Origin: Diphasiastrum complanatum
Taxonomy: Eukaryota; Streptophyta; Lycopodiopsida; Lycopodiales; Lycopodiaceae
Direction: 5' to 3'
DNA: 64,000 nt
NCBI GenBank assembly: GCA_029204225.1
Contig: CM055095.1
Coordinates: forward strand, 12,185,506-12,249,505
This document shows positions 11,427 to 23,022 of this stretch, piece after piece. The position numbers and the translations under genes were made by a program. Below the pieces are notes generated by a model, which saw only the letters and a program-made list of their open reading frames with translations, searched no databases and had not been told where the DNA came from. Positions within the stretch are counted from its first letter, which is position 1, and every line of letters begins with the position of its first letter.

Positions 11427-12491
11427 GACAGATCCAGATTGGGGGTGGCACATTACAAAAAGTTAATATGCTCAGCCATCACCACTAGATCTAAGGAGAT
11501 CAAGCCAAATCAAGCTAAATCCATCAAGATTCAACCAGATCTGGCAAGATCAAGAAAATCCATCAGAATCCAAGGAGGATCCAGATCCTGATAGGGTCAA
11601 ACAAGAAGCAGATCATCAACTTGATTGAGGGATCTACTACCAAAAATCCATCAAACTTTCTAGAGCACTACCAACAGTCAGATCAAGCCTGGATGAAGCT
11701 GATTACCAATTTACAAAAGTTAAAAATCAGATTATCTCGAGATCTCGTCAAAAAACACTCTGAAGGAGCACATTTCTAGGAGATAGCTCTTGAAAATTGG
11801 ACAGTCACCAGATCTGACCTAGATGCATTTATGAAAATCTCTACGAGAATTCCTGATGGAGGAATCATCATTTTTTAGTGTATGCGAGAGTTCCCATAAG
11901 CAAAATTTTCAGAACCCTTGCAGAGCATCAAGATCAACTTACCAACTCTCGCAAGGTGCCTAAATAGAATCAGAGCAGTGAAATTAGTCTGCCTACATAG
12001 TCTGATCTTGAAAATCCAATCACAGGAACAAGTTGTGCGAGAGATCACTTCCTGCGAGAGTTGAACCCTCGCAGAACCTTCACATAGCAGTCAAATCACC
12101 TTCTGAACTCTCGCAGACTTCCCTGAGGGCTTATAATTTTGTGAAGAAGGTGTCTGCCAAAATTTGGGTGGAACTGAACAAGGAAAAGTGAATTTCACCT
12201 AATACGCACTAAAAAATTTCGCTATATAAGGGCTGAATTCGAGTCATTTGTCACCTTTGCTAGCAAATCTCTGTCGAAATTTTCACTAAAAATACCAAGT
12301 TTTCTGTTTTCAACTAAAATTCCTACCAGCTGTCATCTGCTCATATTAAACACTGATCTATGCTCTGAACTATAATCATTGTCATCCAGCACTCATTATT
12401 CTCAGTTTTCTACTGTTTCCACATCTTTTTCCATTTTCCACCATTTTTTTTACGTTTCCGACTTTTTCGACCACTAATCATCATTCCTAAC
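11427..12491 (+). promoter_or_regulatory. Gypsy internal or LTR-like region with a TATA box
   Basis: About 1 kb between integrase and the next ORF. A purine run (attgggggtgg) sits just after the integrase stop. The region is rich in gatcaag-type words and in ctcgca words (for example 11890, 12050, 12115). A good TATA box, ctatataagg, lies near 12230, about 260 bp before the ATG at 12492. This could be an internal promoter for the downstream ORF, or an LTR whose partner is missing. No coding exon was recognised. Confidence 0.4.
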
Positions 12492-15400
12492 ATGGCCTCC
12501 TCATCCTCTGAAGACTCTGGCGCCAAACAGGTGATCCAGCGTGACATCCCCAAGGCCACGCAGATTTAACCTCTACCCTTTGACACTTTAATCCAACCAT
12601 GGCTACAGACAGCCGGCCCCTCCTTGAAGCAATGGATTTTTACTCGGCGCTCTTCCATTTTGAGATTAACATGGGCCTCGCCCTTCACGCTTATGCCACC
12701 TGGGATGAGGACAAGGCTTGTTTCCACTTTCTGTACCAAGGTACCACGTACAAGGTCAGGATTAATGCCGACTCGATGATCACCGTTGGCATTATGTCCG
12801 GTGATCGTCAACCCATCTCCCATCATCACGCCAAAGCTCTGATCAAACCATTCGTCACCCAAACCACCCTAGAAATCCCCATCCAGACTAACAATGGTTA
12901 CCTGATAGAAGCTATCACGAAACCCGTCATTCAGGTAGCTGCGCATCTGTTGAATAACTTTCTGGTTATTTCAACATTTCGCAAGGACAAAATCCAGTCT
13001 ACACTGTTGAGTCAGATAGTGGAATCCTTTCTGGAATTCCCTAACCCCTCCATTGTGCCATATGACTGGCATAGCTTCCTTGTTCGAGAACTAACAAACT
13101 CCATCAAACCCAACAACCGTGAGCGAATCGTAACAGGTCCCCTGTTGTGTAACTTTGCTTGCACACTTCTTGAGGCAAAAGTGCACGGTTTCCAATGCTC
13201 ATCCCTCCTGTCTACCCTTGTGCCACATACTAACCTTTACCCACCATCTCAAGCATCTACCTCATCCCGACCTGCATTCATTAGCACCACGGCCAGCAAA
13301 CGAATGCGTGGCGCTGCCTCTACGTCCACATCTCCACCTATTACCCAACGACGTGTCTCCACTACCGCACTAACTACTCCATCAACCATTGCCACTTCTT
13401 CTTCCGTGCAACCCCCCACTCCAATTTTTGTTGTCGCTACCTCTCTTCCTATTCCATCCACATATGTTTTTGTCTCCATTCCCGTTTCTTCTGTTGATAC
13501 CACTCCTACTTCTCTTCCAGTGTCCGCTGCTCCATCCATCACCATCGCATCCTCCATTACTCCTGCCACCACCGTTGCTCCTCTCACATTCAACCCTTCT
13601 GATTCACAACTGTCCCCCGACACTCTGGCATGGATGGAAGTTATCAACTTTTCACCCCCATGCCAGACACTTTCTGCTCCATCCTCTCCTTCTTCCATAC
13701 TCCACACCACCCTTCAGTTCCCCAATGTTCCTTCCATCCTCTCGTTTGGACAAACCATCCTCGCCCCTGTTTCCACAGTTGTTTCTCACACCCCACCCGC
13801 TTCGCCAAAGGTTGCCGAGGGCAGCCAACCGCTGCTTGATGACGCATTTGTACAAAAAAATTTTGTAGCATCGCCAGATCGGACTGACCCTACCGCCCTA
13901 GATGGCATCAGGACAAATGAAAACCTGATCGAAGACAATGACGATGGAATTCCACAAGTCGTCGGGGCCGATACAACACAAGCCCCTGCCAGTGCCAGTG
14001 TACCAGCTGCTCCCACGAATCTAACGATGGCGTACCAAACCCTAGGAAAATACATTCTAGATGCGGTAGTAGCCAAAGCTATTCTGGAAAGCAGGGTACT
14101 ACAGTTGGCAACAAGTAATACACAGCTGCGAGCAGACCTCAGCAAGCTGCAACAAGAGCTGATTCTGGCTCAGCAACATGAAGAAGCAGGGCACCAGGAG
14201 ATTGCCAAGCTGCAGCATGAGGAGGAGGGCCTAAACAAATATATTCAAAGCCTCTCCAAAGTGCTGATTGAGGCCTCCACAAAGGTGTGGGAGCTTCATG
14301 CTGAAGCATCCCAACGGCTTGCCCCCATCCAGGCACAACTTACACTTTTGGAAGCAGAGAACACGTGCCTGGGGACGGAGGTTAAAGCCTCACAAGATGA
14401 GAAGCTCGTCTGGTTAGCTCAATCTGCATCGGACACAAGGCCGCTTTCCCAATCAAAGATGAATCTTCTATGGCGTCAGGTGTAGATTTATAGCCAAACC
14501 CTCAACAACTACAAGATGGAGTTCAATAAGTATCGGATAAGCACAACACAAGAGCTCACCCAGGCCAAGCAAGCCCTCAAGGCATGCCAGAAATACATGG
14601 AAACAAAGGCCCAGCCCACCCCCGTGGTAATTCCCCCGCCACCTAATTTTGACGTTGCACAGGCTAGTACCAGCCAAAATCAGAACCAGCAGGCAGCAGG
14701 GAGATTTCAACCAGATCAAGGGTCTGAAGGTCAAGACCAAGGGCAGACAGATGCAGCCGCTGAGACGCGAGACCAGAGCCAAGGCGCAACCACCATCCAG
14801 GGCCAAGCAACATCATCCCGAGGGTCACGAATGATATCTGTCAGCTGGGCCTTCTGAATACCGAACTCCGTGGAGGAGAACATCAATGAATTTTTATCCA
14901 AATATCCCCACGAGTCATCAAGAGGTGGCTGTCAGATATCATTCTCAGCTCAAATCATTAAGGGAAAAGAACTGCAAGCCTTACCCTCCCTCCAACCACA
15001 ACCGAAATGGCGACAACAGTTATTTGAGAGAGACCCTACGTCCATCAGGGCTTACGTGACGAGTCTGCAACAATTACGGGTGAACGCGCATTTCCTGCCA
15101 TGTCCAAGAAGATCCAAATGGGCGGAATGTGGCACTCCTCTGGACCAGATCACACTCAACAATTTCAACTGGCCAATTATCAAATCCGAATATGGATGGA
15201 CAACGGATGTAGACAACGGATCTCTCCGCATTCGCCAGTCACTACATCAATTGCCCCGATCCCACAGTCCGCGCGGTAGCCACTTACGCCCGGGACTTGG
15301 AATATTTAATGGGCATTGAAACAAAATGGGATGATTTCCTTCCCTCCATATTTTTTGATCCAAATATGGCGCTCGCTTCCGACAAAGTCAAAGACCAGCT

Positions 15401-15530
15401 GCCAGTCGCTCGCATATATTACCGAGCTGCATTCCTTGGAGATCCTTGGACAAAACGATTCCAAGCATGGGTGGATCAAGCATGGCTGACAGGAGTCCAC
15501 AAGTCAGGGCATGGCATCCTGCGTGTATAA
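12492..15530 (+). pseudogene. Env-position coiled-coil ORF of a Gypsy element
   Basis: A long ORF downstream of pol, readable from an ATG at 12492 (MASSSSEDSGAKQ) with a stop and frame change, then open for 628 codons from 12599 to 14485, and continuing in pieces at 14516-14857, 14870-15319 and 15297-15530. Domain order: a folded N-terminal part of about 200 residues (FHFEINMGLALHAYATW); a Ser/Thr/Pro-rich region of about 250 residues; a clear coiled coil near residues 480-610 (QLRADLSKLQQELILAQ); a Gln/Asp-rich linker (QGSEGQDQGQTD); and a C-terminal part with aromatic residues (FNWPIIKSEYGW). Plant Athila/Tat-type Gypsy elements carry extra ORFs here. No signal peptide or membrane segment is evident, so an envelope function is not supported. 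Confidence 0.55.
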
Positions 15531-16195
15531 GCCCATGGCCCAATGAGCACACAATTGAAGTTGTAAATAAAATAAACTTGACTTGGGCCTTGTAATTAAA
15601 ATAAAACTAGAGGCCCAATGTCATTTTTAGACTTAGAGATCACTTTTTAGAGTTGGGTCCAAATTGGGACTCCCATGAATCTTGTGATTTCTAATGTACT
15701 TTTTGTGGACCCTTGGATCAAGTTGGGTCCAAGATGAATGGTTAGGATCATTGTGAATATTAGCCAATAAGATTGAGGGGCAAGGGCCTTCCCATTCTAT
15801 AAAAAGGCACCATTTGTACACTATTTCCGTGCTTAATGAGAAGGAGGAAACTCTACCATTTTTGGAAGAGAAGCATCCTCATTTGCTATTCACTACTTGC
15901 TATTGCTCTTGGTTGTGTTTTCTCTTGCTTTCTATTTCCATGTTTGTTGTTTGTCAATAGTGAATGTTTTTTCATTAGCAAGCATAAGGAGCATTTGAGC
16001 TAACCTCCACCCTCACTCTCTTTCTCTCTCTTTCTCTTCTCTTCTCAATCTCTTCTTCTCCATTCCTTCCCTTCAACCAAACTATGATGAATGTTAGTGT
16101 AGAGGAGTAGAGTTAAAGGGGAGTAGTATAGTGGTGAGTAGAGTTAAGGGAGAAAGTAGGAAATTAACTAAAAGTAACATCTATGCATAGTTAGG
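15531..16195 (+). repeat. LTR-like region after the env-position ORF
   Basis: Non-coding DNA with a TATA box (tctataaaaagg near 15797) and a pyrimidine-rich downstream region (16017-16060), the usual arrangement of promoter and leader in a plant LTR. It follows the last ORF of the Gypsy element and ends where reverse-strand Copia coding starts near 16211. Exact borders and a polypurine tract were not found. Confidence 0.4.
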
Positions 16196-16210
16196 CACCT
16201 ATCCAGTGAT

Positions 16211-17391
16211 CTAACCTTTGTTGACAGGCGGAAGGGCTATACTACGAGAGATCTTTGACCCCACAGCTTTGCAGCCCTGATCGGTAAACTTGCTGACTGA
16301 CAATAAATGTTTGGTCAGTTTGGGTACATATAATACATTCTTGAGCAAGGTCAGCTTACCATTAGAAAGATAGAGACGTATAGATCCCTTGCCTCCAATG
16401 TCTAGTGCACTTGAGTCATCGAAGTAGACATACTTCGAATCTTCTTGTGTGAGGTCTTCGAATAAGAGCTTACATGTTGTCATGTGCTGAAAAGCACTAG
16501 AATCGAAATACCAATCCATGGCATCTCTAATGGATAAATCTTGTATCATTAGCAGAGTTGATTCTTCTTGAAAGATTCTGGCAGAATCAGATCCTCCCTC
16601 CTGCTGCATCTTCTTCTTGGCTTCGTTATGCTTGAGAACTTGACAATCCTTGATGTCGTGATTGATTATCTTGCAGTACTTGCAGAAGAGTCTGGTCTTA
16701 GGCTGTTGATGTTGTCAATTGTGCTTTTTATCTTTGTCTTCTTGTCCTTCGAAGATTTCTTCTTCGGGAGCTATTGCTTATTCGAATAGAGAGCGACAGT
16801 CTTCGTATTCAACGTGGATAAGCTTTTCCTTCTCACTTTTTCCCATAGTAAACTTGTTGTCACCTTTTATAGAGACAAGTCCGTTGTATTGCCAAGTAGC
16901 AACACAAGATTGTTGTAAGAGGGAAGAAGACTAGACAGAAGAGACATGTTAGCATCTTCGTCTGATACTGGCAAACCTACTGCAGCTAGCTGATTGAGTA
17001 GCTGTTTGAATTCGTTTAGATGATCTATGACTGAGGTTCCTTCACCCATCTTGAGAGACAAGAATTTCTTCCTCAAGAAGAGGCTAGTCAAAACATATGT
17101 TGTCTCGTATAGACCAGAGAGAATGTCTCATGCTTCTTTCAAGCTGGAACAATTAGCTACATGAGCTATTTGTGAATCTTTAAGATTCAAAGATACAATG
17201 GCAAGAACTTTGCCATCCTCAGCTTCCCAGGTGGTCAGCATGTCAGGTTTAGTCGGACTGGCTATTGAACCACTGACGTATCCCCAGAGTTTTTTTTTTG
17301 TGAGGATCATCTTCATATTGAACTTCCACATGTGGAAATCGTCATCATTGAACTTGTTGATCAAGCGGATTTATGAAGATGTTCCTTCCAT
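16211..17391 (-). pseudogene. Copia gag-protease, reverse strand, truncated
   Basis: Starts at the ATG whose first base is 17391 (MEGTSS, then a stop and open frame KFNDDDFHMWK). Continues as UBN2-type gag (FLSLKMGEGTSVIDHLNEFK), a zinc knuckle CKYCKIINHDIKDC near 16640-16690, and a protease whose active site reads WYFDSSAFQHM. The catalytic triad is DSS rather than the usual DSG/DTG, which suggests loss of activity. Coding stops abruptly near 16211 where the Gypsy LTR-like DNA begins; pol is missing. Its 5' LTR and primer-binding site lie at 17450-18443. Confidence 0.88.
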
Positions 17392-17449
17392 GATGAATGA
17401 CCTAAGTATAGTAAACAATTTTGTATACTAGTACTAGTTTGGAACTAAA

Positions 17450-17461
17450 GCTCTGATACCA
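17450..17461 (-). promoter_or_regulatory. Copia primer-binding site
   Basis: On the reverse strand the sequence reads TGGTATCAGAGC, the standard plant Copia primer-binding site complementary to the 3' end of initiator tRNA-Met. It lies between the 5' LTR end (..CCCA at 17468) and the gag ATG at 17391, fixing the orientation of this element. Confidence 0.9.
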
Positions 17462-17467
17462 CTCTAT

Positions 17468-18443
17468 TGGGTTGCTCTTGAATAAATTAGGTGCGGAAGA
17501 AGAGACACAACTCCAACATAGAGAACTTTTCAAGATCTTTACAAAAAACTACAACATAAGCATTAACTTAGAACGAATGGAGGAATGTCTTGTAGGTGTC
17601 AAAGACAACCTTGAAGGAGCGAACAATTAGGCGTCTAAGACAGCCATGCTACCTTTGAATATTAGACATTCTAGATTGAGTGAGCATCAATAGAGAAAGA
17701 AAACTATCACAAAACATTTGTAGTGCAATACACATAAGAAGAATAGAGAATCTGAATTAAGCAGTTGTAAGTACAATGATCAGATCACAATCATGTGCCA
17801 AAGAATGGTTCACAATAACGTTGCCCTGTGTGCAGTGATCTTACTTAGCTAGTTACAGATTAAATAACTATCTCTATTATCTGAATGGCTTTCACTGTCT
17901 CTAAAATCTCTGATCCTATGGAATTAGATAATAAAGACACATTTTAGTTCATGCAGGAGCTCAATTTTACTCTTCTCCACTTACATGCATTCATCACAAA
18001 TTGACTCATCATCGTTTTCGTGAGTTGTCGTTATGTATATATGTACATGAGGTAGTTATAATGACTGTGTAGGCAATGAGCGTGAAACAGTGTAGTTACT
18101 AAAGTGAACTGTGACGTGGTCTGCGTCTGACGGGACAGGTGGATGACGTGGATTTCGAACCAGAGACTTTGAGTTTGTGGGAGAATGAAGAGAATGTAGT
18201 CGAGTTCCTTGAATGAAGGGAATGTAGTCAATCTCGCTTCTGCTTCAGTTGATTATTGCGCAGACGTTCAATTTCAGAGGGTAAGAATGCAAGGTTGTCA
18301 TAGAGAGAGTGTGTGTGTATTTACATAGTGTACTGGTACTCGGGAAATGTGACGAACCCGAATGATTCGTGTTCTAATGACGCTAATAAAAAAGGTTCGA
18401 GTTCTGGTGAGTTGGAGTGATGCTTAATTCCAATAATTTCTCT
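17468..18443 (-). repeat. Copia 5' LTR, reverse strand
   Basis: Bounded on the inner side by the primer-binding site. The outer border is set near 18443, where the reverse strand reads TATTGGAATTAAGC, a plausible mutated TGTTGGAAT start, just before Gypsy integrase sequence begins. About 975 bp, non-coding. The outer border is approximate. Confidence 0.55.
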
Positions 18444-18445
18444 AC

Positions 18446-19330
18446 CGAAGCGACTGCTAAGATCATACTTCGAGTAGGTTTTGGTGGCCATCATTCTTCA
18501 AGAATACATTTACTATTATAAAAACATGTGATGTTTGTCAACAAGCCAAAAAGACAGCGAAAGCTGACTTCACGTCGCTAACCCCAATTATAGAGGGCGA
18601 AGCTTCCATATATGGGGTATAGACTTTGTTGGGCCCATTAGCCCAGCAGCCAAAAACACTCAAGCTCTACATCCTTATTGCCATAGATTATGCTACCAAA
18701 TGGGTGAGGCTAGAGCCACAAAGGACGCCAATGCGAAGACTGTCACACATTTTCTATATGAAAACATCATTATGCATTTTGGCTATCTTATCGAGCTTGT
18801 TAGTGATAGAGATTCACACTTCTTAAATGAAGTGGTTGATAATCTCTTACACCATTACCTTGTTGTACATAAAAAAGGTACCCCGTACTATCCTCCATGT
18901 AATGGCCAAGCAGAATCCACTAACAAGACCATCTGCAAGATTCTGACGAAGATAGTTGAGACGAGTAGATCAGATTGGAAAACCAAGCTGTTCTCAACTA
19001 TCTAGGCATATCGTACCTCTCCCAAGAAGGTCACTGGACGGGTCACACTCTTCCACCTCATTTATGGTCAAGATCCAACAATGCTTGTTGAATTTTTAGT
19101 TCCTTTCTTGTGAGTAATGCAAGCTTTAAAGCTCTACCGATCTATGTGAGAAAGTTGCGATCGAACAAGAGGTACAAAACATGCTATTTACGTTAGCCCA
19201 ATTGTGCGACACTTGACTCATCTTGTATCATGCACAATTAGTTAACAAACGTCATCAAAAAGCTTGACATGATCGTCACCTACACAAACTAAGACTTACA
19301 TCAAGGTGATCAAGGGGCTGGATTTGGAAA
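18446..19330 (+). pseudogene. Gypsy integrase relic
   Basis: Partial integrase: the end of the zinc finger (KTCDVCQQAKK), then the core with ATKWVEARATKDANAKTV, the second Asp in LVSDRDSHFLNEV and the Glu in GQAESTNKTI, then YRTSPKKVTGRVTLFHLIYG. The frame is broken at several points (TAG near 18625, frameshift near 18700, TAG near 19005). It has the same domain order as 10200-11030 but is clearly diverged, so it comes from another insertion. It abuts a Copia LTR on the left and a long (CT)n tract on the right. Confidence 0.88.
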
Positions 19331-19432
19331 GACACACTTGTTTGAATACAGTTTCCAAATTTTGCTAAATGTAGAATGTGGTATGCTTTTCAATCCTAGA
19401 CTTGTGAGATTCCCTCAATATGTCTTGTTTGT

Positions 19433-19612
<180 letters not shown>

Positions 19613-19774
19613 GAAGGGCATAATTGAAATTATTTATAAAATCTACACTTGCCCAACCCATGAATGTTTTACATCTTATATGTATACCCATCAAGCACAC
19701 AACATAATCTTGTTACAAATGTAGAAGAATGCCAAAATGAGATAATATTATTTCACCAAAAAATTCTCCAAACC

Positions 19775-20115
19775 CATTAGAGGAGCTCTAAATCCAAAAA
19801 AGACCCTTTGTAAAGATTCTTTCTATATATTTTCTCAATTTTTTCTTACACATGGACCAATCAAAACACCACATTTTGATTCCACACTAAAAATGGCATA
19901 ACTTTTTAGTGGTAAGTCCGAATTTAGCAAAGTTTGGTGCATTTGAAAGCGCTCAACAAGGGCTTTCCAATGATATGTTAGATGACATACTTCTGAGCTA
20001 CAATTAAAAAGTTATGGCAAGTCAAACGTATTAGTGTTATAATATGTTAATAATATAAATTACATCTTGCACGAATTCTTAAAGGGTCTTTTTGGAGCTC
20101 AAACCTCCTCTAATG
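19775..20115. mobile_element. MITE copy 2, inverted relative to copy 1
   Basis: A 341-bp element with CATTAG..CTAATG ends, matching 6064-6420 as its reverse complement over essentially the whole length, with scattered substitutions and small indels. TIRs read cattagaggagctctaaatc and its counterpart ending cctcctctaatg. Confidence 0.87.
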
Positions 20116-22660
20116 ATATATGGAAAAACGATTCAGTTGTTTCACACCTTTTGGCCTATTTATAGGTGTGAGAAATAACTCTCTCTCCTCTCTAGAATCA
20201 TATAGCCCTAAAATAGAAATACGAACCCTCCAATTTTGGTCCATATGGCCAAATTGTATCAAATAAAGGGCATTTGTGTATCTTAATAATTAAAGGTAGT
20301 TGGACCCATTTAATCATAGTATTCTAGTATGGGTCCAGACGTGTGAAAATCCCATGTCAAACCTATTTACAAATTTGGCCTCTAAAATGTCAATAATAGC
20401 CAAGTAGTATGTTGACAAGTTTTCACAGTTGGTAGTCACTTTCATGCACTCTTTACATCTTTTACTGAATTTCATGTGTACAAGAAGCACCAAAGTTTAA
20501 AGGTTGGCATGAAGCAATGATTTTGGAGTTCAATGCATTCAAAATAATGCTTGCTTTTCCATGCTCATTGGAATGGATCTTCGATCACTTTTTCATGCTT
20601 GCTCAAAATCTATATTCCTTCCTTGCCATAGGAACATAGTAACATGATTCCTCCAATTTTCTATTATCAAAACTAATGAGAAACTCAAAGATCCATCAGT
20701 TGAAAAATTCCATACTTGCCTTTGTCCCTTTATTCCCCACTACAAGTGGTACATCACATAAGACAAGAGCATCACAAAAATTCCAAGATCCATCATTTGA
20801 AAAATTCCATACTTGCCTTTGGCCCTTTGTACCACACTACAAGTGGGTACATCACATAAGACATGAGAATCAAAAATTGAAGTAGTTAAAATTTTACTCA
20901 AACCACCCAAAGAATAAGTAAACCATTCTATTTGTGCAATCCTCTTTTGATTTAAAATTATAATACATTGTCATGGTTTATTGAATCTATTTTGTAATAT
21001 TTAAGTGTAATATAAAACATATCCTTCTCCATAAGGAAGAATCAAGCATCTTGAATTTATAAGATTTTTAGCGTCGAGCATAAAAATGTGAACATACAAC
21101 CATTTCCATGAGCACTAATAGGTGAGCACTTGTAAGAGAGTCTTGACTATTTGTGATCATTTTGTAATACATATGTACTACTACATATATATTACATTTC
21201 ATAACTAACACATGAATGATTAGAGCAACATGATTTATCCTATACAAATCACTTACAAAACATGAAATTGAGCTCTTGGACATACTTGCTACTTGCTGCA
21301 CCAGTAGGTGCACTTGTTCAGTGTGCTCATGCCTTAATTTCTTTTATGTACAGATGTAAAAGTAATCTTTCTAAACCATCACATCTAGCCAAACATGAAC
21401 AAAAGCAAGTATGTACCAAAATGAAGCAATAAACACTTTGTGATTTTTTCACACAATGAATGATTATGGAGACCTTTATTACAACTTATTCCTATCTAAA
21501 ATACAACTCCTTGTTCTGCCAGAATGTCAATATCAAACCCTATCCAAAATGTGACTCCATATCTTTGGCTAAAATACAGCTCCATGCTTATAATGCGACT
21601 TGAACTATGTTCAAGCTGTCAATTTCTAGAAATTTCTTTTTGCTAAATTGCGCTCTATTTTAGTAAATAGTTTGTTCTTCATTGAGTTTGTGATGGGTTC
21701 ATGATATGTAAGACAAAAATATACAAGAAGAAAGGAGGAGAACAAACAAACAAGAGATGGAACTATTATTGTCCTAAAGCCTCTCTTGTGCATCATATTT
21801 ATTCTTGTTAGATAATGTAAATACAAAGAGACCTTTTCACATAGGCCCATTACACTTCGCCCCCTAGATGTAAAAAGTCTTTCATTTGAGTGACATGTGC
21901 ATACAAGTTTTAACACCATTCTAATATTTAAGTCTTTTGATCACTGTATAAGGACCCAACCATCTATGCATAAAGCTTTCTAATAAATTTATTTTATTTG
22001 AATAAACATAAACTTTATGAAATCCTTTGAATTCTTAAAAAAGACACTCTTAATATGTAAACTTCTTTTTTGTTGTACAATTTGTAAATCTCGTAAAATG
22101 CCATTCACATAAGAGATTGGTTTTGTGAAAGAGTTGTATATCGTTGTATCTCGACCATGTAAAACTCAAAATGGGCTAATACGAAATTGTATAATAGGCA
22201 TGTAGAACATAAGGAACATGTTTTATTCCAATCAAAATGTAGTAGAACAATATACAATTAAATTAGTTGTTTATTTGTTTTGTTTAGTCTTGATTAGCAA
22301 AATTTATCTTACTTCAATAGAGAGGAATTTAATAAATTGCCTCCAAAGCTATTCTTAACACTTATGTAGTAGTGTAAGTGATAGTAAAACTAGGGAATGT
22401 GGCAAGCCACATGGCCCTGCCTTAAATGTCATTTTGATTTTTCATATTTGTTACAAGATAAACCTCGTCAATAGATTCAAGTTTGTTACAAAAAAAAATT
22501 GCCTATTTTTGTTAACAAAAAATGAGATAACCCAAAGGAGTGTTTGTACAACGAACCTAGGTAGTCTACCACTTTCTGAAACAAGCAGTGGGTAAATTTT
22601 GTAATGGATCCAGGTTTTTGTTTAAGTTGTCGCATTGTAACAGCCTCTAAAAAAAAGTCA
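20116..22660. other. AT-rich intergenic DNA, no supported gene
   Basis: Many stops in all frames. Apart from the two-copy tandem repeat at 20683-20877, I see only short ORFs without motifs. Confidence 0.5.
20683..20877. repeat. Two-copy tandem repeat, 97-bp unit
   Basis: Two adjacent copies sharing gaaaaattccatacttgcct and 'acatcacataagaca', with the second shifted by 97 bp. The copies differ at a few positions. Confidence 0.9.
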
Positions 22661-22668
22661 TAGCATTA

Positions 22669-23022
22669 TTAATCATGCATACATTTAATAATAACCATCA
22701 TTTTATTAAGTACGGAACAAAAATAAAGACCTAAATACATGAATCCCGAGCTTCCTATGTATCCGCATTTCCTATCTGTATGTTGTGGCATAGTAACATA
22801 GTTGCCATCAACATCAATAAAACACGCATTGATTTTACCATTTCCATAAAAACAGTCTCTAATGCATGAATCACAAACCTTGATGTAAAGTAACACATCA
22901 ACGTCTTCTTGTAAGGGTATATTTGGATTAAACCAATCTTTTATTTTTGGGCGAATCCGAAAGAAGTTATATGCAGCTTGTGGTTTACTACTGTTACCTC
23001 GAATGGTGAACCTATAGATCAA
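22669..23022 (-). CDS. Unknown ORF with cysteine-rich middle
   Basis: 117 codons, beginning MIYRFTIRGNSSK. The centre has closely spaced cysteines (VCDSCIRDCFYG) followed by CFIDVDGNYV and RKCGYIGSSG. It sits alone in AT-rich DNA with no neighbour on the same strand within 3 kb. The amino-acid composition looks more protein-like than other ORFs nearby, so it could be an exon of a gene whose other exons I cannot place, or an old transposon piece. I do not recognise the family. Confidence 0.3.
   Translation of the reverse strand: MIYRFTIRGNSSKPQAAYNFFRIRPKIKDWFNPNIPLQEDVDVLLYIKVCDSCIRDCFYGNGKINACFIDVDGNYVTMPQHTDRKCGYIGSSGFMYLGLYFCSVLNKMMVIIKCMHD

Noticed and set aside
12518-12524. TGGCGCC, which resembles a Gypsy primer-binding site
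   Set aside because: Only the first seven bases fit, the remainder does not match a tRNA end, and it lies inside an open frame (MASSSSEDSGAKQ) well downstream of any LTR border.
13249-13710. Long reverse-strand ORF opposite the Ser/Thr/Pro-rich region
   Set aside because: It is the complement of a low-complexity coding stretch; the forward frame has the coiled coil and the longer ORF.
12492-15530. Retroviral-type envelope protein
   Set aside because: The position fits, but no signal peptide, cleavage site, fusion segment or membrane anchor can be seen.
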